Below, piece by piece: positions 52,105 through 59,844 of a stretch of DNA of 64,000 nt (positions are counted from its first letter, which is position 1; every line of letters starts with the position of its first letter). A program made the translations under genes and the position numbers. This DNA comes from Lachnotalea glycerini (GTDB lineage Bacteria > Bacillota > Clostridia > Lachnospirales > Lachnospiraceae). The notes below the pieces were generated by a model. It ran no database searches. It worked only from the letters and a program-made list of their open reading frames with translations, and had not been told where the DNA came from. Where the stretch lies: contig NZ_QICS01000001.1 of NCBI RefSeq assembly GCF_003201285.1, positions 768,678 through 832,677 of the forward strand, read 5' to 3'.

Positions 52105-53794
52105 ACACTTCCTCCTGTACTATATCTCTTAATAAAATCTGTAATCTTCCATCTTTTAGCTTTGAATTGACATATTTATAATAGCCGGAATCAATATTTG
52201 GATAGTCTAGATTTTCATTAAAAGAATGCCACCTTGTTTCTTTCCTGTGAATTAAATGCGCAATAACCTGCTTACATACAGTTAACCTTTCTTTCAGTTC
52301 ATATACAAACATTAGCTCATGCATATCGGATGCGCTTAAATCCTTTGATAATTTTATGATTTGTTCAATTTTTTCTTCTGCTAAATTCAATTGTTTTTCA
52401 TTATACTGATAATGTGTGGAAATACCTCCTGCATACTCATCCATCACCTTTTGCATTGCCTCTTCAAGTTCTTTCGCCGTAAAAAAATACGTTTCTTTAT
52501 TTAATATTTTTTCATATTCTTCTATCTTTTTAAAAGCAACGTTGTCATCTATTTCTCTGCTTTGCTCTTGGTCTATTTTTTGAATAATATCAAGGGCTGC
52601 AATTTCACCTTCTGCCAAAGCGCCGGTTACATATTTTTGAGGGCAACCTCCTGAAACATCTCCTGTTGCATACAAACCCTTTATGGTAGTCTCACGATTA
52701 GTATTGACCCAGTAACCGCTTGCCGTATGCCCGCCAACAATATAAGGCTCTGTTCCTTCAATTTCCACATCCTGCTCACTTGGATACTTACCGCTTTCCA
52801 TCCATTTCAAGGTCTGACTCGGAGCCATATTCAGATAAGCTTTGAAAAGCTCCTCATCTTTTTCTTTATCAATCCCACTGGTTTGTAAATAGCATGGGCC
52901 ATTTCCCAACTGGTTTTCTTTTACCGTTCCATAGACTCTTTCGCTGGTTGTAACCCCATATTTTCCTTCATAGGCCTCACCATGAGCATTTATTTGCTTA
53001 GCCCTTACTCCTTGTGCAATAGTCCCTGTCGGTGCTATGGTATCTTTACATCTTAAGGCAATGAAACGCATTTCAAAGGAGGTCATTTCAGCTCCCGCCA
53101 AAATTCCCATAGCATAGCCGGCTCCTGTATTAAATGGCGGATACCACATTTTGTGTTGTGAAAAACCCGGGTTATTCGGTTTATAAAGACCTGACGCTCC
53201 TCCAGTTGCAACGATAACTTTATGAGCCCTGAATTCATATACGTTTTCATCAGAGATACAAAAGCCAATCGCGCCCTTTACTGTATTCTCTTCAACCAAT
53301 AAGTCTGTGACATTAATATGATTCCATATGGTAACATTCTCTGCTTCTTGCACCGCTTTTGCTAAGATTGGTTTGAAATTTTCACCATTTATTTTAATAT
53401 TACGGTTTCCTCTTGCTACATAATTCCCCTTAGCATCTTTTAAAATCACTAGACCAAGCTTTTCCATTTCTGCCGTAACAGCATTAAATCGTTTCGCTGC
53501 AGTAAGAAGTAAATCATTTCGAACTATTCCATTTGCATCCTTTGTTGCATAATCCACATAATCCTCTGGCTTTTTTCCATCTACAATATACGCATTGATT
53601 GCGTTGACACCTGCTGCAAGGCATCCACTTCTTTTGATATTGGCTTTTTCAACGATTGCAACTGACAAATTAGAATTTCTGCTTAAGGTTAGTGCAGCAT
53701 AGCAGCCGGCAGTACCTCCGCCTATGATTAAAACATCTGTCAAAATTTTATTATGCTTTAAACTATTTTTCATGTCATCTACCATTCTTTCCAT
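52088..53794 (-). CDS. aprA: Adenylylsulfate reductase alpha subunit (FAD type)
   Basis: A 568-residue flavoprotein of the fumarate reductase/AprA family. The FAD site is VLIIGGGTAGCYAALTLS, with a second Gly-rich segment KVIVATGGASGLYKP. GLYATGDVSGGCPQKYVTGALAEGEIAA is near the C-terminal half. It reduces APS to sulfite with AprB. It is shorter than classical dissimilatory AprA (~620-660). Its setting among sulfate transporter and cysDN genes indicates assimilation rather than respiration. No qmo genes are near. The exact start is uncertain, with three Met within eight codons. Confidence 0.9.
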   Translation of the reverse strand: MERMVDDMKNSLKHNKILTDVLIIGGGTAGCYAALTLSRNSNLSVAIVEKANIKRSGCLAAGVNAINAYIVDGKKPEDYVDYATKDANGIVRNDLLLTAAKRFNAVTAEMEKLGLVILKDAKGNYVARGNRNIKINGENFKPILAKAVQEAENVTIWNHINVTDLLVEENTVKGAIGFCISDENVYEFRAHKVIVATGGASGLYKPNNPGFSQHKMWYPPFNTGAGYAMGILAGAEMTSFEMRFIALRCKDTIAPTGTIAQGVRAKQINAHGEAYEGKYGVTTSERVYGTVKENQLGNGPCYLQTSGIDKEKDEELFKAYLNMAPSQTLKWMESGKYPSEQDVEIEGTEPYIVGGHTASGYWVNTNRETTIKGLYATGDVSGGCPQKYVTGALAEGEIAALDIIQKIDQEQSREIDDNVAFKKIEEYEKILNKETYFFTAKELEEAMQKVMDEYAGGISTHYQYNEKQLNLAEEKIEQIIKLSKDLSASDMHELMFVYELKERLTVCKQVIAHLIHRKETRWHSFNENLDYPNIDSGYYKYVNSKLKDGRLQILLRDIVQEEVYEHKN

Positions 53795-53800
53795 TATTCA

Positions 53801-54865
53801 TTAAAAAGTCACCAGCTCTTTTCCTTTCAGATCTTTATTTTCTAAAAGATAAGCTCTTTCATTATCATAAGCATATAATCGATATACAATAACATGCATC
53901 CTTTCTCCGATTTGAATCGGTCGTCTTTCAAGGGAGCGCTTTGTGGTTAATATAATTCCACCCACATTGAGTTTTACCTCAAGACAATTTCCACGGAAAT
54001 AGATATCTTCAATGACTCCATCCTCGGAATAGTTGATTACATCTTTGAATTTTACATTGTCACTTTTAAAGCTCTCTACAAATTCAGGTCTGATAATCGC
54101 TCCTTTATAATCTCCTTTTTCAAATCCTCTTAGCTTATGATAATCATCTATCTTAGAAGATTGACCTATGAATTCTGCAACAAAAGGAGTTTTCGGATTC
54201 TTATATATTTCAATCGGTGCTGCTATTTGCTCAATTTGTCCTTTGTTTGTAATAATAATTTCATCGGCTACTTCGACCGCCTCATCCTGATCATGTGTAA
54301 CAAAAATACTGGTAATCCCAACTTTATGTATCATTTCCCGAAGCCAGCTTCGAAGCTCTGCCCGCACCTTTGCATCGATTGCAGCAAAGGGTTCGTCAAG
54401 TAAAAGCAGGCTTGGATTTGGAGCAAGTGCTCTCGCAAATGCCACTCTTTGCCTTTGTCCTCCCGATAACTGATTGGGATATCTCTTTTCCAATCCTTTT
54501 AAACCAGTTAATTCAATCAGCTCTATCACTCTTTCCTTGATCTGTTTTTTAGGCAGCTTTTTGATTTTCAGTCCAAAGGCCAGATTTTCATATACTGTCA
54601 TATAACGAAAAAGGGCATAATTTTGAAATACAAATCCGATACCTCTCTCAGCCGGCGCAATATCATTTACTCTTTTCCCATCAATTATGATATCACCAGC
54701 ATTTGGTGTTTCCAGTCCGGCTATCATTCGAAGTATCGTTGTTTTCCCACTGCCGCTTGGTCCTAGTAAAGCAACAAGTTTTCCTTTCCCAATTCCGATA
54801 TTAATATGGTCTGATGCTTTATAATTTCCATATGATTTTTCTATGTTCTTTAATTCAACGTACAT
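53801..54865 (-). CDS. cysA: Sulfate ABC transporter ATPase
   Basis: The 354-residue ATP-binding subunit. Walker A is GPSGSGKTT, the Q-loop FVFQNYALFRYMTVYENLA, the signature LSGGQRQRVAFARAL, Walker B LLLLDEPFAAID, and the His-loop IFVTHDQDEAVEVAD. The C-terminal TOBE-type regulatory region follows the QIEQIAAPIEIYKNP linker. CysA-type specificity is supported by the LFRYMTVYENLAFG segment and by the adjacent cysT and cysW. It lies 14 bp after cysW. Confidence 0.94.
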   Translation of the reverse strand: MYVELKNIEKSYGNYKASDHINIGIGKGKLVALLGPSGSGKTTILRMIAGLETPNAGDIIIDGKRVNDIAPAERGIGFVFQNYALFRYMTVYENLAFGLKIKKLPKKQIKERVIELIELTGLKGLEKRYPNQLSGGQRQRVAFARALAPNPSLLLLDEPFAAIDAKVRAELRSWLREMIHKVGITSIFVTHDQDEAVEVADEIIITNKGQIEQIAAPIEIYKNPKTPFVAEFIGQSSKIDDYHKLRGFEKGDYKGAIIRPEFVESFKSDNVKFKDVINYSEDGVIEDIYFRGNCLEVKLNVGGIILTTKRSLERRPIQIGERMHVIVYRLYAYDNERAYLLENKDLKGKELVTF

Positions 54866-54879
54866 AGCCGCCTCCTCTG

Positions 54880-55743
54880 CTACGATTCAATGTGTTCAAG
54901 CTTCTTTTTTGCTTTAAATTCTACTATATTTCTGACAATGATAACTGCAATAGCAATGAATACTAATATGGAAGATACGGCAAAAGCTGACGTTATGGAG
55001 TCATTTGAGCCGGAAAGATACAACGCATCAATCTCCAATGGCAGTGTAAATGTCTCGCCCCTTGTTTTAGACAATGCATTCACTGCACCGAACTCTCCTA
55101 ATGCTCTTGACGTACACAATATAATGCCATATAAGAAAGCCCATTTTATATGAGGAAATGTTATTTTACGAAATATCATAAAGCCGCTCGCTCCCATCAG
55201 CGCCGCTGCCTCTTCTTCCTCCTTACCCTGTGCATTAAGTACGGGTATAATTTCTCTGGAAACAAAGGGAAATGTTACAAAAACAGTAGCTAATATTACT
55301 CCCGGTATAGCAAAAACGATCTGTATGTTCGTTCCAAAAAATTCATTGATTTTATCAATATAATTACTGCCCCATCCCAGTCTTCCAAAGGTCATAATAA
55401 ATGCCAGACCCGCAATAACTGGCGATATGGAAAAGGGAATATCAATCAAAGTTGCCAATAACTGCTTTCCTTTAAACGAAAACTTTGTGATCAGCCAGGC
55501 TGCCATAATTCCAAAAAAGGAATTAACCACTGCCGCTATCACTGTTGCTAATAACGTTATCTTAAGCGCAGACAGGACATACTCTGTCTGTAAAGATTTA
55601 AAATAAAATGAAACCCCTTCACTTAAGGAATTGTTAATAACAGATATCAAAGGTATTACCAACATCAAAGTGATGAATAGAACACTAATTGTAATTAAAA
55701 CAATTTGCGTTGCTTTGCTCTCTTTTCTTTTATTTTCCTGCAT
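54880..55743 (-). CDS. cysW: Sulfate ABC transporter permease CysW
   Basis: A 287-residue membrane permease with six predicted helices. The EAA-type loop contacting the ATPase is EEEEAAALMGASGFMIFRKITFP, and the CysW-like segment ALGEFGAVNALSKTRGETFTLPLEI is present. The ATG at 55743 has AGGGGGG 5 bp upstream. The longer reading would overlap the cysT stop. It pairs with CysT to form the sulfate channel. Confidence 0.93.
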   Translation of the reverse strand: MQENKRKESKATQIVLITISVLFITLMLVIPLISVINNSLSEGVSFYFKSLQTEYVLSALKITLLATVIAAVVNSFFGIMAAWLITKFSFKGKQLLATLIDIPFSISPVIAGLAFIMTFGRLGWGSNYIDKINEFFGTNIQIVFAIPGVILATVFVTFPFVSREIIPVLNAQGKEEEEAAALMGASGFMIFRKITFPHIKWAFLYGIILCTSRALGEFGAVNALSKTRGETFTLPLEIDALYLSGSNDSITSAFAVSSILVFIAIAVIIVRNIVEFKAKKKLEHIES

Positions 55744-55753
55744 ATTTACCCCC

Positions 55754-56608
55754 CTATACATGGTTAGTACGTCTTGATTGACAGATTTGAAGTATATTAA
55801 TGAACAGTAAAATAAAAAACGAAATAATCAGCATAACCAATGCGATTGCAGTGGCGCTGGCGTAATCTACATAATTAAGCTTTTGCATAATGATGTAGGA
55901 TACAACCTGTGTCTGTTCCTTGGCACTGTTACCAGAGATATAAATGACACTTCCATATTCACCAATTCCTCTTGCAAATGCCAATCCAAAACCAGTCAAT
56001 AAGGCTGGTCTTAGCTCAGGTAAAATTACTTTAAAAAATGTTTTTGCTTTGCTCGCCCCCAATATGTAAGCTGCTTCTTCATATTGGGAATCCAAATTTT
56101 CAAGTACTGGCTGGATTGCTCTGACTACAAAGGGAATTCCTATAAATATAAGTGCTATGGTCAATCCCAATTTCGTATAGGAAACCTTAAGTCCTAAGAT
56201 GGTCAACGGTTTCCCAAGCATCCCTGTGTCCGAATATAACTTAGACAACGTAATACCTGCTACTGCGGTCGGAAGTGCGAATGGAAGCTCAATCAGACCA
56301 TCTAAAAGCCTTTTTCCAAAAAAATCATATCTCACCAAAACCCAAGCGAGTATCATACCAAAAAAACAATTAATAAAAGAAGCAATTACAGAACATAAAA
56401 TACTCGTTCGAAATGCATTTAAAATATTTTCTTTTGTTACTAATCTAAAAAATTCAGTTGGTGTCAGTTTAAAAGAAAATACAAGGACAGATACTAACGG
56501 CAATAATATAATGAAAGAAAGCATGAGTAATGAAATTCCCATAGTCAAGTCAAAACCAGGTATTACTCTGTCTTTTCGTATGTATTTTTTAATTTTATGT
56601 CCCTTCAT
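55754..56608 (-). CDS. cysT: Sulfate ABC transporter permease CysT
   Basis: The 284-residue partner permease with six hydrophobic helices. Family features are VLVRYDFFGKRLLDGLIELPFALPT, the EAA loop QYEEAAYILGASKAKTFFKVILP and ARGIGEYGSVIYISGN. A GGAGG precedes the ATG. It lies 21 bp after the binding-protein gene. Confidence 0.94.
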   Translation of the reverse strand: MKGHKIKKYIRKDRVIPGFDLTMGISLLMLSFIILLPLVSVLVFSFKLTPTEFFRLVTKENILNAFRTSILCSVIASFINCFFGMILAWVLVRYDFFGKRLLDGLIELPFALPTAVAGITLSKLYSDTGMLGKPLTILGLKVSYTKLGLTIALIFIGIPFVVRAIQPVLENLDSQYEEAAYILGASKAKTFFKVILPELRPALLTGFGLAFARGIGEYGSVIYISGNSAKEQTQVVSYIIMQKLNYVDYASATAIALVMLIISFFILLFINILQICQSRRTNHV

Positions 56609-56629
56609 ATATATCCTCCAATTTAATAT

Positions 56630-57655
56630 TTAATTTCCATATATTTCATCAAAAATTCCACCATCTATAAAAAACTTTTCATACACATGATCCCAGCCAC
56701 CCAAATCATCAACGGTACAAAGCTTGATATTAAGATCAAACTTATTGGAAAATTCCTGCAATACTGTATGATTGGATGGTCTATATCCATACTCTCCAAT
56801 CATTTTTTGCGCGTCATACGAGTAAAGATATTCCAAATAGGCTTTTGCTGCCGCCTGTGTTTTATTTTTATCTGCATTTTCATCCACAATGGCTACACTT
56901 GGCTCTGCCAAAATACTAATACTTGGAGATATTATTTCATATTGATCTGGATATTCTTCCACCGTCATAATGGCTTCATTTTCCCATGCAATTAAAACAT
57001 CTCCCTGCCCATTTTCAACAAATGTAGTCGTTGCTCCACGAGCACCTGAATCCATGACTGTAACATTGGAATAAAGCTTAGACATAAAATCTTTCATTTG
57101 TTGTTCATTATCATTAAATTGCTGTCCGGCATAATACCAGCCAGCCAAGAAATTCCAGCAAGCCCCCCCACTGCTTTTAGGATCTGGGGTAATTATGCTT
57201 ACTCCTTCTTTCGTTAAATCGTCCCAATCCTGAATCCCTTTTTCATTACCTTTTCTGACTAGAAATACAATAGTTGAGGTATACGGAGATGAATTACTTT
57301 CAAATTCATTGTTCCAGCCAGATTGAACTAATCTTGCATTTTCTATTAAGGTAATATCGTGAGCCAATGCAAGTGTCACAACATCCGCACCAGCCCCTTC
57401 AATCACAGACCTTGCCTGACTTCCAGAACCTCCATGTGATTGAACAACTTCAACCTCATAACCAGATGTATCCAAATAATATTTTTCAAATAGTTCATTG
57501 TATGCTACGTAAAATTCTCTGGTCGGATCATAAGAAACATTAGTAATAGTCACTTTATCAGTTGCATCTTGATTAAAATTTTTTCCACATGATATCAAAA
57601 CAAAGGACATTCCAAAAATCATAAAAATTGCTGCTACTCTTTTTTTCTTCTTCAT
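56630..57655 (-). CDS. sbp: Sulfate-binding lipoprotein
   Basis: A 341-residue extracytoplasmic solute-binding protein: basic start, hydrophobic core and lipobox FVLISC (Cys23). The ligand region includes NVSYDPTREFYVAYNELF and VVQSHGGSGSQARSVIEG, hallmark of Sbp/CysP. TPDPKSSGGACWNFLAGW is also present. It delivers sulfate, or thiosulfate, to CysTW. It is the first main gene of the operon. Its own Shine-Dalgarno is poor (CTTGG), while a Cys-containing short ORF ends 15 bp upstream, suggesting translational coupling or attenuation. Confidence 0.95.
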   Translation of the reverse strand: MKKKKRVAAIFMIFGMSFVLISCGKNFNQDATDKVTITNVSYDPTREFYVAYNELFEKYYLDTSGYEVEVVQSHGGSGSQARSVIEGAGADVVTLALAHDITLIENARLVQSGWNNEFESNSSPYTSTIVFLVRKGNEKGIQDWDDLTKEGVSIITPDPKSSGGACWNFLAGWYYAGQQFNDNEQQMKDFMSKLYSNVTVMDSGARGATTTFVENGQGDVLIAWENEAIMTVEEYPDQYEIISPSISILAEPSVAIVDENADKNKTQAAAKAYLEYLYSYDAQKMIGEYGYRPSNHTVLQEFSNKFDLNIKLCTVDDLGGWDHVYEKFFIDGGIFDEIYGN

Positions 57656-57667
57656 AATTTAAACCAA

Positions 57668-57703
57668 GTCTTAAGTGAACATGCTAGCATGTGCATTTAA
57701 GAC
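57668..57703 (-). promoter_or_regulatory. Hairpin overlapping the end of the leader ORF
   Basis: Outer arms GTCTTAA / TTAAGAC and an inner perfect palindrome ACATGCTAGCATGT form a ~36-nt stem 12 bp before sbp. It covers the stop codon of the short ORF at 57671-57748. No U-tract follows, so it would act on translation or RNA stability rather than as a simple terminator. Confidence 0.6.
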
Positions 57704-57748
57704 ACAAACACAGAGCATATAAATTATGTGCTTGCACTCTCCTTTCAT
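57671..57748 (-). CDS. Candidate 25-residue Cys-containing leader peptide
   Basis: ATG at 57748 has AAGGG with an 8-bp spacing, better than the ribosome-binding site of sbp. The peptide begins MKGECKHIIYMLCVCVLN and has Cys at residues 5, 13 and 15. It ends 15 bp before sbp inside a hairpin. It lies wholly in the leader between the sulfate promoter and the operon. Cys-codon stalling as a sensor of cysteinyl-tRNA is an inference by analogy with amino-acid leader peptides. Confidence 0.5.
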   Translation of the reverse strand: MKGECKHIIYMLCVCVLNAHASMFT

Positions 57749-57788
57749 TTTTTTAACCCTTATTTTCAAGTTATCAGTTGCACTACTT

Positions 57789-57807
57789 ACATACTTGTTT
57801 TGTATGT
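57789..57807. promoter_or_regulatory. Downstream inverted repeat in the sulfate leader
   Basis: ACATAC and GTATGT with a 7-bp spacer, about 25-45 bp after the expected transcription start. It is the counterpart of the second palindrome at nifS and possibly a second operator. Confidence 0.5.
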
Positions 57808-57839
57808 TTATCGGACGTAATGGTTTTGCTTTGTTTTTT

Positions 57840-57868
57840 ATATTACTTCTTTTAACATACTTTGTCAA
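57840..57868 (-). promoter_or_regulatory. Promoter of the sulfate operon
   Basis: Consensus TTGACA and TAATAT with a 17-bp spacer on the minus strand. The leader to sbp is about 180 nt. The -35 box lies inside an inverted repeat (57852-57876). Confidence 0.8.
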
Positions 57869-57876
57869 TATGTTAA
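57852..57876. promoter_or_regulatory. Inverted-repeat operator centred on the sulfate -35 box
   Basis: Arms TTAACATA and TATGTTAA are perfect 8-bp repeats with a 9-bp spacer holding the -35 sequence. The geometry is identical to the nifS operator, though the arms differ. The Rrf2 regulator at 58137 is the nearest candidate binder. Confidence 0.6.
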
Positions 57877-58033
57877 TATGTAATAATAAAAAAAGTACAT
57901 GTATCTATTAAGAAAATATGAATGAGTAAATAAAGCAGACAAATCCAATTCACTTCCCAAATTCCGAGAATTTGAAAGACTTGGCTGCTTTGTTACACTG
58001 AATACAGTTACATTAAAAATAGGCTATTACAAC
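57877..58033. other. Gap between the sulfate promoter and the Rrf2 terminator
   Basis: Together with the promoter and leader this makes a 481-bp gap (57656-58136). A run of A at 57889-57893 and a loose inverted pair around AATTCCGAGAATTTG (57960-57974) were seen. No gene was recognised. Confidence 0.4.
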
Positions 58034-58074
58034 AAAAAGTATCGCTCCCCTTAATCCTTGGAACGATACTTTTT
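58034..58074 (-). terminator. Terminator after the second Rrf2 gene
   Basis: Arms AAAAAGTATCG and CGATACTTTTT (11 bp perfect) with extra pairing CTCC/GGA inside. On the minus strand it ends in TTTTTG. It lies 63 bp after the regulator gene. Confidence 0.8.
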
Positions 58075-58136
58075 ATATAGATATTGAAAATATCCACTAT
58101 CATATTAAATTTTAATAAATATTCACGCCATTTATA

Positions 58137-58568
58137 TTATATTACATAATAATCCGAATCATTCCTAGCATCCAGTAAATCAGCAACGGTTATATTCTCC
58201 AGATAATCATTAATTACCTGTTCCAATCCTTCCCACATTTTCAAGGTTTTACATTCGGTTGCTCTTAAACAGCCATTTGGCTTATTCGCCAGACATGAAA
58301 CTGGAGCAAGTGGTCCTTCCGTCAGCATTAATATCGTTTTTATGGTATATTGATCCGGAGTCTTTGCTAACTTATAGCCCCCTCCCTTACCTCGAAGAGA
58401 AACCAATAAATTGTTTTTGCTTAGAATAGATACAATTGCCTCAAGATATTTTTCCGAAATTTCCTGTCTTTGAGCTATGTCCATTAAAGTTATAAACTGA
58501 CCATTATTATGTTCTGCCAAATCTATCATAACTCTTATGGCATAACGTCCTTTTGTTGAAATTTTCAT
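58137..58568 (-). CDS. Second IscR-like Rrf2 regulator
   Basis: A 143-residue Rrf2 protein starting MKISTKGRYAIRVMIDLAEH. The helix-turn-helix region is ISEKYLEAIVSILSKNNLLVS, with the wing RGKGGGYKLAK. Cys92, Cys100 and Cys106 (SCLANKPNGCLRATEC) have exactly the spacing of the paralogue at 12638, so an Fe-S cluster is likely. The ATG at 58568 has GGAGG 8 bp upstream. It lies upstream of the sulfate operon on the same strand but with its own promoter and terminator. It is the natural candidate for the operator at 57852-57876. Confidence 0.9.
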   Translation of the reverse strand: MKISTKGRYAIRVMIDLAEHNNGQFITLMDIAQRQEISEKYLEAIVSILSKNNLLVSLRGKGGGYKLAKTPDQYTIKTILMLTEGPLAPVSCLANKPNGCLRATECKTLKMWEGLEQVINDYLENITVADLLDARNDSDYYVI

Positions 58569-58591
58569 ACAAACAACCTCCATTTACATAT

Positions 58592-58619
58592 ATTATATCA
58601 GGGTTTATATGCTTTTCAA
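58592..58619 (-). promoter_or_regulatory. Predicted promoter of the second Rrf2 gene
   Basis: TTGAAA and TATAAT with a 16-bp spacer on the minus strand, about 25 bp before the start codon. Confidence 0.55.
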
Positions 58620-58639
58620 GTGAAAGTTAAGCTTTTCTG

Positions 58640-59038
58640 TTATAAAAAGCATTCTGTTATATTGCCATCCTTTATTTCATAAATACAATCTGCAATATTC
58701 TTCGTTAATTTTCTATCATGACTAATTACCAGTAACGTCCCATCATAGCTTTTAAGCAGCTTTTCCAATCCCTCCATGGTATAAATGTCCATATGATTAG
58801 TTGGCTCATCCAAGATAAGAAAATTACAGTCGGACACTAACACCTTGGCAATTGCTGTTTTTACTCTCTCTCCGCCTGATAAGACTTTAACCTTTTTATA
58901 AATATCATTATGATTCATATACAGGTTCATCAGTACAGCTCGACAAATATGCTCCGGTACAAATGCTGTTGATACAACATTTTCCAATACCGTTTTATCC
59001 TCATCAAGGAGCAAAGACAATAAAAGAGGCTGCATCAC
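58640..59038 (-). pseudogene. C-terminal remnant of an ABC-F ATPase
   Basis: 132 codons remain, matching only the last part of an ABC-F protein (Vga/Lsa/Msr type ribosome protection): the signature LSGGERVKTAIAKVL, Walker B CNFLILDEPTNHMD and the switch region LLVISHDRKLTKNIADCIYEI. The Walker A sites, the first ATPase domain and the linker are absent. Homology begins near DEDKTVLENV, and the sequence before that overlaps the terminator of the neighbouring lipoprotein gene. An upstream in-frame stop rules out a longer frame. It is most likely a deletion remnant with no function. Confidence 0.75.
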
Positions 59039-59059
59039 TAATTTCTTAGTGCTGCAACC
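59020..59059 (-). terminator. Terminator of the repeat lipoprotein gene
   Basis: A 14-bp stem with two mismatches (GGTTGCAGCACTAA / TTAGTGATGCAGCC), 4-nt loop, followed by TCTTTTATT on the minus strand. It lies 86 bp after the lipoprotein stop and forms the left border of the ABC-F remnant. Confidence 0.7.
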
Positions 59060-59145
59060 TTAATGATTTGTCAAAGCGGATATCCGCTAACTGCTTTGCT
59101 ACTTGCTTATAACCTTAATACCACTTTCTTGTTAATATTAAATAG

Positions 59146-59844
59146 TTAATTTCCTTGTATTGTAATAGATGTAATATTATCAGAATCATCATATTCAATA
59201 CTAAGTATTGTATCAACTGTAATATCGCTTAGGCTTCCGGTAGTTGTTTCTGTGCCCGAAACTAACTTAATAATACTTTCGTCATCCACAGTTATTGTAG
59301 TTGTTTCTCCACTTTCTGTAAACAATGTACTCATATCAGGTGCCTGACCTCCTGCTGCATTTGTATCTCCACTCGGTGCTTCACCGCTTGGTGCCTGACC
59401 TCCTGCTGCATTTGCATCTCCACTTGGTGCTTCTCCACTTGGTGCTTCTCCGCTTGGTGCCTGACCTCCTGCTGCATTTGCATCTCCACTTGGTGCTTCT
59501 CCACTTGGTGCTTCAGTGCTTGCCGTCTGACCTCCTGTTGAATTTGAGTCTCCACTTGGTGCTTCCTTACCATCCATGTTATTTCCTTGTGCCATTTCTC
59601 CTAAAGCTAAAGTAATATCACTACCATCTATCGCTGTAACCTTACCAAATACAACAGAATCATCTACTTCATTCGTAACAGTTGAATTATCCGTATCTGC
59701 CGTTGTTTCATCCTGAGTTGTGTCAGTCGTTTCTGTTTGTGTAGTCTCTTCTACTGCATCTGAACTGGTGCTAGAACACCCTGCTGCGGTTACAACCATT
59801 ACAGTTGCACACCCTATTGCTAAAAACATTTTTAATTTTCTCAT
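59146..59844 (-). CDS. Lipoprotein with internal APSGEAPSGDANAAGGQ repeats
   Basis: A 232-residue predicted lipoprotein (lipobox VVTAAGC, Cys23). An acidic Thr-rich stalk is followed by a short beta segment VVFGKVTAIDGSDITLALG, then a ~75-residue tandem repeat of APSG and NAAGGQ units. A C-terminal beta domain (TTTITVDDESIIKLVSGTET; ILSIEYDDSDNITSITIQ) ends it. The split beta domain matches the lipoprotein at 24122. It lies just downstream of a two-component system on the same strand. A direct-repeat promoter in the gap suggests control by that regulator. Function unknown. Confidence 0.75.
   Translation of the reverse strand: MRKLKMFLAIGCATVMVVTAAGCSSTSSDAVEETTQTETTDTTQDETTADTDNSTVTNEVDDSVVFGKVTAIDGSDITLALGEMAQGNNMDGKEAPSGDSNSTGGQTASTEAPSGEAPSGDANAAGGQAPSGEAPSGEAPSGDANAAGGQAPSGEAPSGDTNAAGGQAPDMSTLFTESGETTTITVDDESIIKLVSGTETTTGSLSDITVDTILSIEYDDSDNITSITIQGN
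59337..59560. repeat. In-frame minisatellite inside the lipoprotein gene
   Basis: Tandem 51- and 66-bp units built from a 15-bp motif (such as CTTGGTGCTTCTCCG) and a NAAGGQ-coding block. All are multiples of three, so copy-number change would keep the frame. Later units diverge (toward 59560). Confidence 0.8.

Noticed and set aside
52088-53794. AprAB as evidence for sulfate respiration
   Set aside because: There is no sat, qmo or dsr gene near, and the operon includes an uptake transporter and CysDN, which fits assimilation.
57671-57868. A 65-residue reading of the sulfate leader ORF
   Set aside because: Its start overlaps the -35 region of the promoter, so it cannot be on the transcript. 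Only the inner 25-codon start with a Shine-Dalgarno is credible.
59325-59615. Leu/His-rich plus-strand ORF and a basic minus-strand ORF
   Set aside because: Both are shadow frames of the minisatellite inside the lipoprotein gene.
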